From assembly GCF_037975245.1 (NCBI RefSeq), contig NC_092571.1:26610564-26674563 (forward strand): DNA of 64,000 nt, read 5' to 3'. Below the pieces are notes generated by a model, which was given only the letters and a program-made list of their open reading frames with translations, was not told the DNA's origin and made no database searches. The number at the start of each line of letters is the position of its first letter. Position 1 is the first letter of the stretch. This stretch comes from Apostichopus japonicus. Taxonomy: Eukaryota > Echinodermata > Holothuroidea > Aspidochirotida > Stichopodidae. This document shows positions 46,905-58,689 of the stretch, one piece after another. Position numbers and translations under genes: made by a program.

Positions 46905-47204
46905 CGACAACGAGTAGTGATCAGTGCAGTGACAAGAAAACTCTTGGGAAACATGTTTCACTTAATGTCGGAGGATCAGTTTCCTTAAAGTGTAATGTTA
47001 CGGATTTTTCTCGAGTATTATGGTGTATCAATAATACTATAGTGTTTCTTGGATTTCGACGCAGCGATCAATATACTTCCAAACTAGCGGTTTCGTCACA
47101 GAACTATACTCTCGAAGTGAACAATTTTGATGAGAATGACGCTGGTCTTTATACCTGTGTACAAAATGGCCACACAGTCGACAGATACAGTATAACAATA
47201 ACAG
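46905..47204 (+). CDS. Second IgSF gene, exon 2: V-like Ig domain
   Basis: A 300-nt exon, phase 1 at both ends, between GGAAATATTTTCAG and GTAATT. It contains GGSVSLKCNVT (B-strand Cys), RVLWCINN (core Trp plus an extra Cys), sequons NVT, NNT and NYT, and the textbook DENDAGLYTCVQNG. It is a convincing single Ig domain of a secreted or surface protein. The following exons are not clear in the window: see 48402, 53720 and 57038. Confidence 0.88.
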
Positions 47205-47474
47205 GTAATTTAAATTGGAAATAAATTTAAAAAATATGTTTCAAAGTCACAGAAAATTCAGTTTACTTTTTAGATATGATCGTGTCTTACGTATGTTACG
47301 TTCAGCTATAGACCAAAGGAACGTTATCGATTCAGCTTAAGCCAAAGTTTAAAAAAGTGCACTACGTTAGTTACGCTGATATTTTATGGATAAATATCCG
47401 GCAGTGGGTTAATCTATCGTAGTGCAAATAAATGCATTTTGCGTCGTCAAGTCGACAACCAGTAAATGTTGATT

Positions 47475-47531
<57 letters not shown>

Positions 47532-47537
47532 TTAAAT

Positions 47538-47577
<40 letters not shown>

Positions 47578-47692
47578 TATAACATATCTGGGACTGGGAA
47601 AAAAGAAAATCGATCAATTCAATCGCCGCAATGAAAGAAGTCAATATGTGCGTGATGGAATAGCGTGTTCATACATATATCAATCTATCTGT

Positions 47693-47767
<75 letters not shown>

Positions 47768-48401
47768 GATATATATTATATGAATATATGTATGAATGTA
47801 TGTATACTTCTTTAGTTTGTCAGTTTTTATATAGTGAGATATACCAACTTTACACACGCTTAACTTATTTTGATCGTTTCGGCTACATTACACCCCACGC
47901 TCCATGTTAAAGAAAACGCAGGAAACCTTCAGTAGTGTAATGTAGGCCTACAGCGCTGATGTTAATGCATACTACTATTGTGTCAACTTACGAAGGGAAA
48001 TACCAATCCAAGGGAACATAGTTAAATTAAATTCCGAGTGAAGGCAAGTGCCTATTAAATTTTCTATACTGTCAATACTAAATAAAAAACGATTCTTTAA
48101 CATATAGCAAGGAATATTACGTAGTGACGGATTCAAAACTGGATAATCGTTACCCGAAAGATGTAGACACCGAATTAACCCACCGCGTAAATTCTAACTC
48201 AATCGACCTATCCGACCACACCCTCTCAACGAATCAGACCACAAGATGATTCAGAAATGCCTTCCTTCTAGTACTCGGAAACTGATCGGTCTTAATATTG
48301 TCTTTGATCTAGAATATTTCACATGACGTGTGCGAATTCGAGAATATCTTTATCATCCCAATATTTCAATTTATACTCAATACTAAATATTTTTATTTCA
48401 G
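47205..48401. repeat. Intronic stretch with TA microsatellites
   Basis: TA runs lie at about 47481-47528, 47541-47576 and 47705-47764, the last preceded by CACACACACA. ORFs made of Tyr-Ile repeats here are artefacts. No exon was seen. Confidence 0.85.
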
Positions 48402-48436
48402 CGACAAGTTCAAATCAGTTTAAACAGGAATATTAA
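48402..48436 (+). pseudogene. Remnant start of a duplicated Ig exon
   Basis: ATTTTTATTTCAG then CGACAAGTTCAAATCAG parallels GATATTTTCAG-like context and CGACAACGAGTAGTGATCAG of the exon at 46905. In phase 1 it reads TSSNQFKQEY and then a stop. It appears to be the beginning of a copied exon that has otherwise decayed. Confidence 0.35.
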
Positions 48437-49750
48437 TTACAACAGGAAGCCGCATAGCTTTTCTTTCCTTTTTTTGGTATTTTAATACTCTGCATTACAC
48501 AGCATCTGGTCTAACTTGTACTTAACCATAATTATGTAATTCTGGACCCTCAAGAAATTGCACATTTGTAATGACTTCATATCTCTTGTCCTGTACTTTT
48601 ACTGGGCTTGCATGGCAATATCACTCCTTTTCTTCATAGATTTTCTTTTCGAATTTCACCGTATGAACTATACAGAACTCTTCTCCGTGTTTTAAAATGT
48701 TTGTGTCTCTTAATTAATCAATAGGCGTACATAACGTAGTGCTCCGAGGATGACCAATTAGTTTCTCTTTCAGAAAAGGAAAGTGATTTGTAAACTCTAA
48801 GAGGCGGTACCTTAAAATAGGGCTATCGAAACATATTCTTGTCTCCAGAGCTCTGCACGAGTTTCCTATTTAAATCATTAACGTTTTGGTTTCTATGTGT
48901 AATATCTATTATTTGCAACAATAGCTTCACATTGGTTGTTATTCAGTTCTTCGATAAACATTTGACATGTTAATTGTTACTATTAAACACAGACTCTGAT
49001 AATGACTTTCGTTGTTTTCCCAAAAGATCAACTATGCATCACTGGTTGAGTTATGAGTAATATTTTACAGATACAATATTGGAATAACACACTTGTTTAC
49101 ACCAAGCAATCATTTAAGAAACACATCAGGTTTACAATTTTGCTTTAGCATTCCTAACAAATGTTACCTTTTAAATCCTTTTTTAAAGACGACATTCTAG
49201 TTAAGAATTGTAATTATGAACCCATCGTGTTCCCTCTCGTAACTGGGATACAAGCTGAACTGTATCTTCCTTTCTATCATGGTATATCCAGTATCCATTG
49301 CTTATTTCACTGATGGTTACTCTAATCTGTAGCTATAAGTATATCAATGTATGCCGGCTTCGGTTAGTGTTGTTAACAATCAATGAAAACTATGTAAACT
49401 AAAACTAACTGATAGGGTATGTTATTCATCCAATGTGTAAAGTTTAAGATCATTAATCAGACCGTTGCCATGGTACGGAATATTCCGTTTGTTGAAGTAG
49501 TAGGTTCTTCAACACCTCGGATATGTAACTACGTATCATACCAATCAGATTCCGTACAATTCTAGATTACAAGATAAACTCAGAATTTGAATAATCCTTT
49601 TTTGTGATTAAAATGTTAGACAAACAGAACAGTTATATTACCCTCTGACATACTTTCTGGTTTGTTAGCTTTAAAAGAAATATTTTCAACACGACGAACA
49701 AAGTGGTCACATAAGAAATTTTAGACAATGGAAAAAACAAAGAAATGTAT
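48437..49750. other. Stretch without a recognised gene
   Basis: AT-rich DNA. No exon, repeat or element end could be supported. Confidence 0.5.
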
Positions 49751-49826
49751 GGCTAGTACGGGATTTGAACTAATTCCCTCTGGATAACAAACCTCAGCGC
49801 TCCACAAACCGAGTGATCCAACCCTC
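49751..49826 (-). repeat. tRNA-like sequence, probable SINE head
   Basis: On the minus strand GGATCACTCGGTTTGTGGAGC resembles an A-box/D-arm, CTGAGGTTTGTTATCCAG an anticodon arm, and AGTTCAAATCCC a B-box. The arms pair imperfectly and there is no clear acceptor stem, so a tRNA-derived SINE is likelier than a functional tRNA gene. A TA microsatellite (49842-49877) lies beside its 5' side. Confidence 0.45.
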
Positions 49827-49839
49827 ATATGGTGGTTAT

Positions 49840-49881
<42 letters not shown>

Positions 49882-50399
49882 ATAGTCAGACGTCACAGTA
49901 CCTTGCATGCCGTGTAACCAGGGATCACTCCTGAGTTTCATTCAATACAACCCAGAAAGCGGCATGGAAGAGATGTCACGAGAAATTTGTTTTTATATAT
50001 AATTACATAAGCTAATGAATAATGATAAACTGACCGAGAAATTTTAGACAACCCAGCGGTCACTAGTATGAATCTCTTACAGCCACGTTCCATCCTTAAA
50101 TCTTGTTAGAAACACTACTTTTCAGGCAATAAATCCGACTGCTATCCTACTGCTACAGTTCCATATCTGGTCTCATCGATGATCTTGAAGGCTCGTTCCA
50201 AAGTAGGAATACGTACCAACTATGAAGGGTCATGTGACGTGCTCCCAGGTGTTACTAGCATAGTATGCATTCCTCTGTCAGTTCAAAGGGATACGAGTTT
50301 CGTAGACAAAAGAGTGTCAAATGAAGGGAATTTACGATGAATTTCACAATAATTATTTGTGTTCGATGATAACGTTGTTGAGATTTATTTCATATAGGA

Positions 50400-50480
50400 G
50401 GCTTGATCTGCTAGGACCCTGGCTGCTATTCGAACATCTACTGTCAGAGTATCATAGATTGGGTACGGCTATGGAACGTC
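50400..50480 (+). repeat. Dispersed repeat, copy A
   Basis: The segment CTATTCGAACATCTACTGTC...ATAGATTGGG matches, in inverse orientation, 53886-53960. In translation both contain LLFEHL followed by SE and RL. It is either a short transposon piece or a relic of a coding repeat; not identified. Confidence 0.5.
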
Positions 50481-50489
50481 AACAGGACC

Positions 50490-50770
50490 ACAGGTGGCGT
50501 TGTAACCCTAAACAGAAAGTGCTACTACCCTCAACAGGAGGTGCTATACCTTAATCAGGAGGTGGCACTACCCTAAACAGAATGTGCTTCTACTCTAAAC
50601 AGCAGGTGCTACTACCCTAAACAGAAGGTACTACTATCATAAACACGAGGTGACACTACCCTAAACAGATGGTGCTGCTACTCTGAACAGGAGGCGCCAC
50701 TGCCCTAAACAGAAGGTGCTATTACTACTAAATGACGAAGCTACTGTAACAAGGTGGCGCTTCTACTCTT
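50490..50770 (+). repeat. Minisatellite of about 22 bp, degenerate
   Basis: About twelve copies of a unit like CTAAACAGAAGGTGCTACTAC, each with several changes. The units vary between 20 and 24 bp. Confidence 0.85.
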
Positions 50771-52132
50771 CCGACCGTGTATAGTTAAAACAAAGAAACT
50801 GACAGGGGCGTATATTTGAGAGGGAGACGGGTGGAGGAGAAGAGATGTCGCCCTCCCCCCCCCCCCAGAAGTCGATCCTGAAAAGTGAAGCGGATACTTA
50901 GGTAAGGGTTAATATCACAACTACATCTAGTTTCGCCATCTGCTTGTGTTCTCGGAATATGAAATCGATACATGTTGAAATGAAATTGCACTTAACACTC
51001 ATTGGATTTTGTTGCGCGGTAACAAGGTCATATTATTTGAACAGTAAGCTTAAAGGAGTAGGAACTGATACATGAGTAATGGGTTAAGTACCCCTTTAAC
51101 AATTTGGTAAAAAACAAGCCTTGGCAGAGAATGACGGAAACACATTTCCAATGTTTCATACATTTCAGAGTAATTCCCTCTTTTGCAATTATTTGTGTGT
51201 TTCAAATTCGGTACGAGAGACAAGCACTATCTGAAAATGCTACCCCCCCCCCACCCTGGACTGCACTTCCATCCATTACTGTTCAGTGCACATATTCCGA
51301 CATAACCTTCTCTAGCTTACACCTCTGAGTGTACAGACATACTTATAACGTACAAATTGACGCTTTTCTTGGTTGTTTTTCGACACATTTCTTCGGCCAG
51401 TCTCTCTGAGGTCGCTGTCATATAAAGCTAGTCAGTCTCAAAGTCGATCTACACATCTTTGAAAAATATTGGAGATGTTCAACAGGCAACTATAGCTGGG
51501 TTCTTTGAGAATTGTCAGTTTTAAGCAAATGTACTCTTAGCAGTTTATAGGCAGATGTGCAAGCTTTAACTTAAATGTCAAGGTATAAGACTTTAACGGT
51601 AAACTACATTCACGGTAGGTCTACAGGCAACAGTTAACGAGTATATCACCGTATACAACAAAAGTGAAAGCTGTACAACTAATTGCCAGTACGTTTGTCG
51701 TTTGGCAGACATAGCGAAATTAACGAGTTTCATATTCACAAGGATATACAATTACGCAGGCAAAATAACACCTAAATATCAACTTGCTGAACATTCTGTG
51801 TGAGAGTGACTTATTACAACGGGAATTTTATTGTTTCCATGCAGGCAGTATATAATAAAAAAAATGTTATACCGAAGGACTGCATGCATTTCGAATCTTT
51901 GAAAGATCACTTCAATCTCAAAACATTACTGTGACAACATTTAAACTTTCAGGTCTGCTACGACGTATTGATCTTATATAGTTGGCATGCGATACAAAGA
52001 AGGATAGTCCATGCACGAAAATATATTTTTGACGGATGTAAGAGAAAACATTCAAAACATCCTAGTGAAATTTGCGTACCGCACCTTTATAGCATGCACT
52101 ATTGGGTAATTGAACACTGTCTTAATTTGTGT
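50771..52132. other. Stretch without a recognised gene
   Basis: A C run lies at 50855-50867 and another near 51243. No exons or element ends were confirmed. Confidence 0.5.
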
Positions 52133-52255
52133 AGTGAATGAACTTTACAAACAGTGAATGAACTATGCAATTATGAATGAACTATGCAACTATGAATGAA
52201 CTATATAAACTGTGAATGAACTATGCAACTATGAATGAACTATACAAACAGTTCA
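52133..52255 (+). repeat. Minisatellite of about 20 bp
   Basis: About six copies of GTGAATGAACTATGCAAC-like units, each with small changes. Confidence 0.85.
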
Positions 52256-52259
52256 GCGC

Positions 52260-53715
52260 AATGTTGCACACTGCGAGCAGTCAAAATGTTTGTTTTGTCT
52301 ATTATATCTAGTAGTTTGACTGACTTTGGATTTGAAATGGTTCCAATTTTGCAATAGGGGATGTCTATAAGCCAACGTATATGACTGTTCATGCATGAAG
52401 CTTTAACTCTCTCTCTCTTTGTAATTCTTTTATATTTTCAAGCCAGAATGTTACCAGTGTTGACACCGAAGCCAAACCCACATCATGTGAAGAGGTGCAA
52501 CATGTTAGGTTTGGCATAGTACACCCATTTCCATTACAGAAAACCAACATCGTGGTAAATATAGAAAAACAAAAGCAATTCGAGCACATGTGGCTGGATG
52601 ATGTATGTCACGTTAGACTTGATCATTAGACAAGTTTCCCGCCAATGTGTGAAGCAAAACCGTTAAACCTGTGATATCTCCCAAAATAGATTTGTTGTAG
52701 CTGTTTGGAAAAGTTTTTCATTGTTGTCTTTATCATTAGGCCTGTAATGAGGGTTGGGTATGTGTCTCTTCTTAATGGTAGGTATTTTTTTTTACAGTGT
52801 AGGCCTACATATTTTGATATCACAACTGTTTGCTTCAAGTTCACATTTGGCAGAATACTTTTCAACTGTCGTACGCTATTATTTCGAATTATTTGGTGAT
52901 GTTGAGTACACGCGTTTGCAAAGCAGAAAACACAGCACAGTATCGTAAAGAGCAACATTCCTCTCCTACAACTTGCTCCAATAAAACAATTGCGCTAAGA
53001 ATAATAATAACGACCACACTACGGTATATGGCTATTCTCCACAGAATATCTTCTAATACGACAGGTGGTTAATTGAGTGGCCTCAGCAGAAAGTCACCAC
53101 CAACAAGCTGGCTGCTGCAAAAATTAACCACATACATAATGGCCGTATGGCAGATTGATGATCAATGTACTGAATTTTAGTAACACCATGTATATTTAGA
53201 GACTGGTGTTGCTAGGTGGCAACGAGTACTGTCGTCTGCTTCTCGTGTCTATGTACAGTCCTAATAAGCTGCTTGTGTGTCAGCTGCAGTTCGAATGTTT
53301 GACAGAAAATACTAAAACTGGCAATTTTGAAATTGAAAGTCCCAGTATACATTGGAAAAATGTACCCCATTTATCTAGATTCAATTATACGCGTAGCTTT
53401 ACAAGAAATGGTATCTATTAGTTTTATTTGTAGAATACACATTCAAGAAGTACCGTATTATAATAGTTGAATGCGACAAGGCAGCTTGTCGCATGATCCT
53501 CCATGGTTGGTTCTTTCGTATTTTATTTTATGCGTTTGCTTATTGACAATTGGTCCAGATGTATCCGTTATATACGCCGATGATATGTGCTACGATCACC
53601 ATCTTAGAAATACGGCATAGCATTTTCACGAAACGAATAACCGAATACAAACAAACACACGAGTACAGGGCCAAGTTGGCTTCGTCGTAAATTCAAATAA
53701 AGTTGCTACTCTCTT
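52260..53715. other. Stretch without a recognised gene
   Basis: A minus-strand ORF (52626-52958) starts with a hydrophobic leader-like run but has no recognisable domain or context. A plus-strand ORF (53206-53421) is also unrecognised. Neither is called as a gene. Confidence 0.4.
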
Positions 53716-53719
53716 TTAG

Positions 53720-53860
53720 ACAAGTGCACTGCAGATGAAACGAATGTAGCTTTTCAGATTTCAGGACTATACGCAATGTTCATAGATATATCAGCAGACG
53801 GAAGTATCAGATTCGACGTTCCTTTGCAACACCAGTATCATAGTCGTATCTACACGTAAC
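53720..53860 (+). pseudogene. Possible decayed Ig exon
   Basis: CTCTCTTTTAG precedes a phase-1 reading with KCTADETNVAFQISG and then SADGSIRFDVPLQHQYHS before TAA. The segment ADGSI...VPLQHQ is like DSDGSLIINSVTVQHE in the first Ig domain of the other IgSF gene. It may be a relic of an exon of the second IgSF gene. Confidence 0.3.
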
Positions 53861-53885
53861 GAGCGCGTAACATACTACGAATGTC

Positions 53886-53960
53886 CGCCATACGCAATCG
53901 ATTACACTCTGATTGTAGATGTTCAAACAGAAGCATTGGATCATGCAGATGAAGTCTTTC
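53886..53960 (-). repeat. Dispersed repeat, copy B
   Basis: This is the inverse copy of 50400-50480. On the minus strand it reads MLLFEHLQSECNRL. Confidence 0.5.
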
Positions 53961-54353
53961 CTGACACAGAGAAAGTACCGTAAATCTCAAAATCATTTCA
54001 TGCAAACCTAAACAACTATTCTCATATTTTTCGTAAATGCTTACAGAATTGCCATATTTCGATTCTTGAAACTTCTTCGCTGTATTCAATTTGCTAAATA
54101 ATGGCAATAAAAAGTATTCTTTTCGTTGTACAGGTAAGGAACCTTAGCAGCCTGGTAAAACAAGAAATCAGGGATGTTTTATTCCTAATTTAGAGTTAAT
54201 TCCAGGGAACTGTGTTTCTACCAATTTGTAGCAATTAAGGTATCTTTCATGCAGAAACATATACTTAAAAGAAATGAAAATTACGCTTCGGTGCCATTTC
54301 AGTAAAATGTCAGTTACCTGCCTCGAAGGAGTTATAGAAGACTCCTGGCTTAC

Positions 54354-56799
54354 CCAGGAAAAAATTTACCGCTGTAACATACCACACTTTTACCCCGGTA
54401 AAACCGGGGTAAAAACGCGGTAAATTTGTTGTACATTACCGCGGTGTTTTGACCCTATGGACGCGGTAAACCGCGGTTTACCACAGTCAATTACCACAAA
54501 TTTACCATGGTTTTACCTCACTTTTTACCCCAATTTTACCGCAATTTACCACGGTGTTACCATACTTTTACCACGCTTTTACTACACTTTTACTACGCTT
54601 TTACCCCAAATTTACCACAGTTTTACCGTTCTTTAACCCCAATTTTACCGTATATTTACCACGCTTTTTCATTAGTTTTACCTCAATTTACCATATTTTA
54701 CCACGCTTTTACCACAGTTTATCGTTCTGTTACCCCAATTTTACCCTAGATTGACCACGCATTTATTACTCTTTTACCCTAAATTTACCACAGTTTTACC
54801 GTTCTTTGAACCCAATTTTACCGTAGATTTACCACGCTTTTACCTTAGTTTTACCTCAATTTACCATACTTTTACCCCAATTTGACCGTAGATTTACTAC
54901 GCTTTTACCTTAGTTTTACCTCAATTTACCATGATTTTACACTAATTGTAGGACAGTTTTACCTAACATTGAGCATGATCTTGTCCTAACTTCTGTCAGC
55001 ATGTATACCATATATTTCTTTGAATTTCACCCATCAGTGTACTGTATCATAATTTGGCTATATGACTTTACCCTTATTGTAATGGTTGCATGCCTGACAT
55101 GTAAGTCCTCAGTTGTAGAATGCAACAGTTTTTAATTCATCAGTCCATGGAGGTGTCACACATGAGAAAGCTTTGTTGAATTTCAATTACCCTAGATGGT
55201 ATGATTCCTGACCCTCTTCTTTTGACTTAATTGTTAGTCCAGATTGGACTTTTGATCTCTTATTGCCTTCAAAGATTTGTTCTAAATGGTGAGTGTACTT
55301 TGATCATGATGATATGATATGATACACCTCGTATTACGCTTCCACCCGAAGGTGCTTCAGCAGACTAAGGAAATCCTTAGTCGGAAATCATTGAGGTTCC
55401 AAGTTTTTGTGTGTGGAAGGACACCGGCGAATCTCGCCTTCTCTTTTCGAATAGTGCCCTGAAGTAACGAGGCAGGGGTGTGTAGTCCTGCTCCCGGGAC
55501 CGCAATTTAACGTCCCCTCCGAAGGACGTGAGTACCGCTTTCCACGTGTAGCCACTTTCCTACCACGAGAAAGGAGCGGGTGGAAATTGGTGTCAGTGTC
55601 GACACCGAGGTTTGATCATAGATACATAGACTTGTCAAGCCATTTAATGGACCTGACAGAGAACACCCAAATCGGAGGACACTGATTGGTCAATTTTTGT
55701 GTGCCACAGTGTTGATGCACAGAAGCTATGCCTTATGTGTGCTAGTTTATATTGTTCTTTTTTTCATTTTAAAGGCTTTTAGGTTCTCTCTAATAATGAA
55801 AAAAGAATTAGTTGTTGTCTCCTCTCAGATATATCAGGGATTCCATGAAGGAATTCTCTATTTATCTATCCTCTGCTAGTTTTTTTTAGGAAAAGAGATG
55901 CATACTATAACATATAAGAATAGCAGTTTGTCTCTCTTCTTTATTCAACTCATATCCACAGGTAATTTATATTGCCAACATTAAGATATGAATAGAACAA
56001 AAGGTTTGTCATATCAGTATTGCAAAAATATGGGACAAAATCATGGAAAATTGCTGTAAATGAACCATCATGTTTCATAGTGTGACCCATATATGTTCTA
56101 CTGTGGTAAAATCATGGTACAATGATGGTAAATTTACCATAGTATAATTGCACCGTATAGTTTTACCCTATTTTTACTGTGGTTAATCATGGCACAAATT
56201 GTAGGAATTTCACATATGTAGTTTATGTACCATATAAACTTACCCTACTTTTACTACAGTAATATCATGGTAAAACTATGGTAAATTTACCGTAGTAAAT
56301 GTACCACGCTTTTACCCTACTTTTACCGCGGTAATATCATGGTAAAACTGCGGTAAATTTACCGCGGTAAATGTACCACACTTTTACCCTACTTTTACAG
56401 CGGTAATACCATGGTAAAACTGTGGTAAATTTACCGTAGTAAATGTACCACACTTTTAGCGAGGTAAAACCATGGTAAAACTCCGGTAAATTTACCGTAG
56501 TAAATGTACCACACTTTTACCGCGGTAGTATCATGGTAAAACTGCGGTAAATTTACCACGGTAAATGTACCGTACTTTTACCCTACTTATACCGCGGTAA
56601 CATCATGGTAAAACTGCGGTAAATTTACCGCAGTAAATGTACCGCACTTTTACCATACTTTTACCGCGGTAATACCATGGTAAAACTGCGGTAAATGTAC
56701 CGCGGATGATTCTACCACAATTTTACCACACATTTACCCTATTTACTACACATTTACCATAGTTTACCGCGGTAAAATTAGGGTACATTTTTTGCTAGG
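54354..56799. mobile_element. Large element with arms made of TTTACCGCGGTAAA-like palindromes
   Basis: The left end reads CCAGGAAAAAATTTACC and the right end, inverted, CCTAGCAAAAAATGTACC. The left arm (54360-54950) is made of TTTTACC words every 10-13 bp. The right arm (56070-56780) alternates TTTACC and GGTAAA, many as TTTACCGCGGTAAA. The middle (54960-56060) is ordinary DNA with a GC-richer block at 55320-55620. This looks like a foldback or long-arm transposon; no transposase or clear target duplication was seen. Confidence 0.5.
55320..55620. other. GC-richer block with two hairpins
   Basis: GACTAAGGA AA TCCTTAGTC is a perfect 9-bp stem near 55363. GGTGTC AGTGTC GACACC (near 55591) is a second. 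The composition differs from the AT-rich surroundings. It may be a SINE or an element fragment; not identified. Confidence 0.35.
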
Positions 56800-58689
56800 T
56801 ATAGCTTTTGGCCTCTGTTGTCTATATCGGTACCACGGAACACATAACATGGCAATTCGCGTTGTACAATATATCTGGTCTTTACTGAATTCCAATTGCC
56901 TCTCGATGGACCACATGGGATAACGAGGAAGTTCTTTCATCCCTTTTGAAACTTTTTGCAGTGGATTTAGACTGTCACTGTCTACGAATATATATAGTCT
57001 TATTATCTTCACCTCTGTTGTTCTCTTTTCATTACAGATCGATCTGCTTTGATTGAAACGTATAGGACCGTAGAATCTGCTAAGACCACCAGTTGATGTC
57101 GAAGAACTATCGTCAAGCTTCTCATTATTAATCTTTATTGATAATGGCTATAACCACAAAGTGTCTGAATCTGATTAAGGTACTACGGATAGTCGATATT
57201 TTAAACCAGTGAAGCCCCACTCCGTTTGAACTGCCACGCGGTCACAATTCATGTGGAATTTTGAAGATATCTCCCTCGTATGACGTGGTTAGCCTGTGTG
57301 TTCAATTCATTGCATTACATCTTGGAACGCAATTTTCGTGTAGCTGATTTTAATGAATTGAGTCTTTAACGATTCTATAATATTGTTCGGACTCGATTTC
57401 GGACTCCGCTTAACTCTGGACTCAGACTTGCTCGGACTCGAGTTCACTGGAATTTGACTATAGGCTCTGATTTGACAGTAGCTGGACTCGAATCGGAGCC
57501 GACTCCAGTTGAGTCCGTCAATTGTTCAGATGAATAAACTTTAATTATAATACTGAACCCTATTATTACCATCAATGTGATAAATCTTGTCCCACAAGAA
57601 CTATATAGTTCCATGTACCAATTTGTCAGACCAGCACATGAATGAAGCCTAAATTGATGAACCTGAGCTTGATATACAAATCATAAACAATGAAATAACT
57701 GAAACTGTACTGTTGAAAGAATACTCCAGACCAAAGTGAAAAGTTCAGACAAAACAATTGAAATTACAAAAAATTGAACCCAATTGTCAAAAACCTATAG
57801 CTATTCCATTAAGATATTTTAAGTTTATCCAAATTCTAAATTGATTCTGCAAATAACAACTTTAGCTGAAAAAAATGAATTCTCCAAATATAAATAAATA
57901 CGTAGACTTTTGTAGACAAAGTGAAACGATATGTATGTACTGTAAACATTATGAGAACAGTACACAGAGTTATCAACTAGTGATATTCTCCAAGGGTGTA
58001 GTCAGGGGGTTGGGGAGACCCCCATCAAATGATAGAAAAACGAGAGAGGTTAAAGAAGTCTTATAAGTCCACCATGTCGTATAGCTTCCAGAGACCAAGC
58101 CTGGGCCTCACGCAGATAGCGCAAAGCGTTCTCGTTGACAGGTCGAGAAATGTAATCCCCCCTCCACCCCCCAAGATGAAATCTTAGCTACACGCTTGAC
58201 TTTATCTACAATTTAGATAGTTAATCATTTTAGTTAGATTATCACTTAAACAATTCAGCGGATGAAACTTAGGGTAAAACAATATTTATAACAGTACCGT
58301 TACCATGGTTTCCATATTTTGGGAATGGCGCATGTCGCAAAAGTACCTAAAACGACCGAACTGGTCTCACGCGAAACTTGCCACCCACTCGAACTCTTCG
58401 TTCCCTTAGACCCCCAGGTGAAAAAGTCTGGTCCAGTACAATTGGTGATAATGCTAAAGTTATGTTTCATCTCTTTATTTACGTCCTTTTGTCACCTTGA
58501 ACCAGGTCATCCGACCAGATGTCAAGAAACACCATATAAACAGTATAATTGCTGTACCAGCTATGAGTATCTGCTGCCAGAAGTGGGATATCGTGGATTA
58601 ACAGCATAACGGCCCCTTGTCCATGTAAGACGGTAAATGTGTTTTTTCTTCTTATTAAATCTTTTTCGTTCCTGCTAAACACTCTAGTC
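56800..58689. other. Stretch without a firm gene
   Basis: A possible last exon lies at 57038-57097: TTTCATTACAG, then phase-1 reading RSALIETYRTVESAKTTS and TGA. Near 57388-57525 GGACTC/GACTCG words recur every 10-20 bp. The rest shows nothing definite; the ORF at 58319-58609 is not recognised. Confidence 0.4.

Noticed and set aside
47528-47910. ORFs made of Tyr-Ile repeats
   Set aside because: They are translations of TA microsatellites.
50806-50882. CAGGGGCGTA start like a hAT end, with a C run after it
   Set aside because: No matching inverted end or 8-bp target duplication was found downstream.
52626-52958. 110-codon minus-strand ORF with a leader-like hydrophobic start
   Set aside because: No domain, no splice or promoter context, and a plus-strand ORF overlaps it; chance is likelier in AT-rich DNA.
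55697-55879. ORF with a hydrophobic segment that might be a transmembrane exon for the second IgSF gene
   Set aside because: It sits inside the palindrome-armed element, lacks a convincing acceptor and donor pair, and its T-rich text makes hydrophobic codons by chance.
57990-58197. Possible 208-bp hAT MITE (CAAGGGTGTAG and, inverted, CAAGCGTGTAG)
   Set aside because: Ends match only in part and the flanking 8 bp do not agree.
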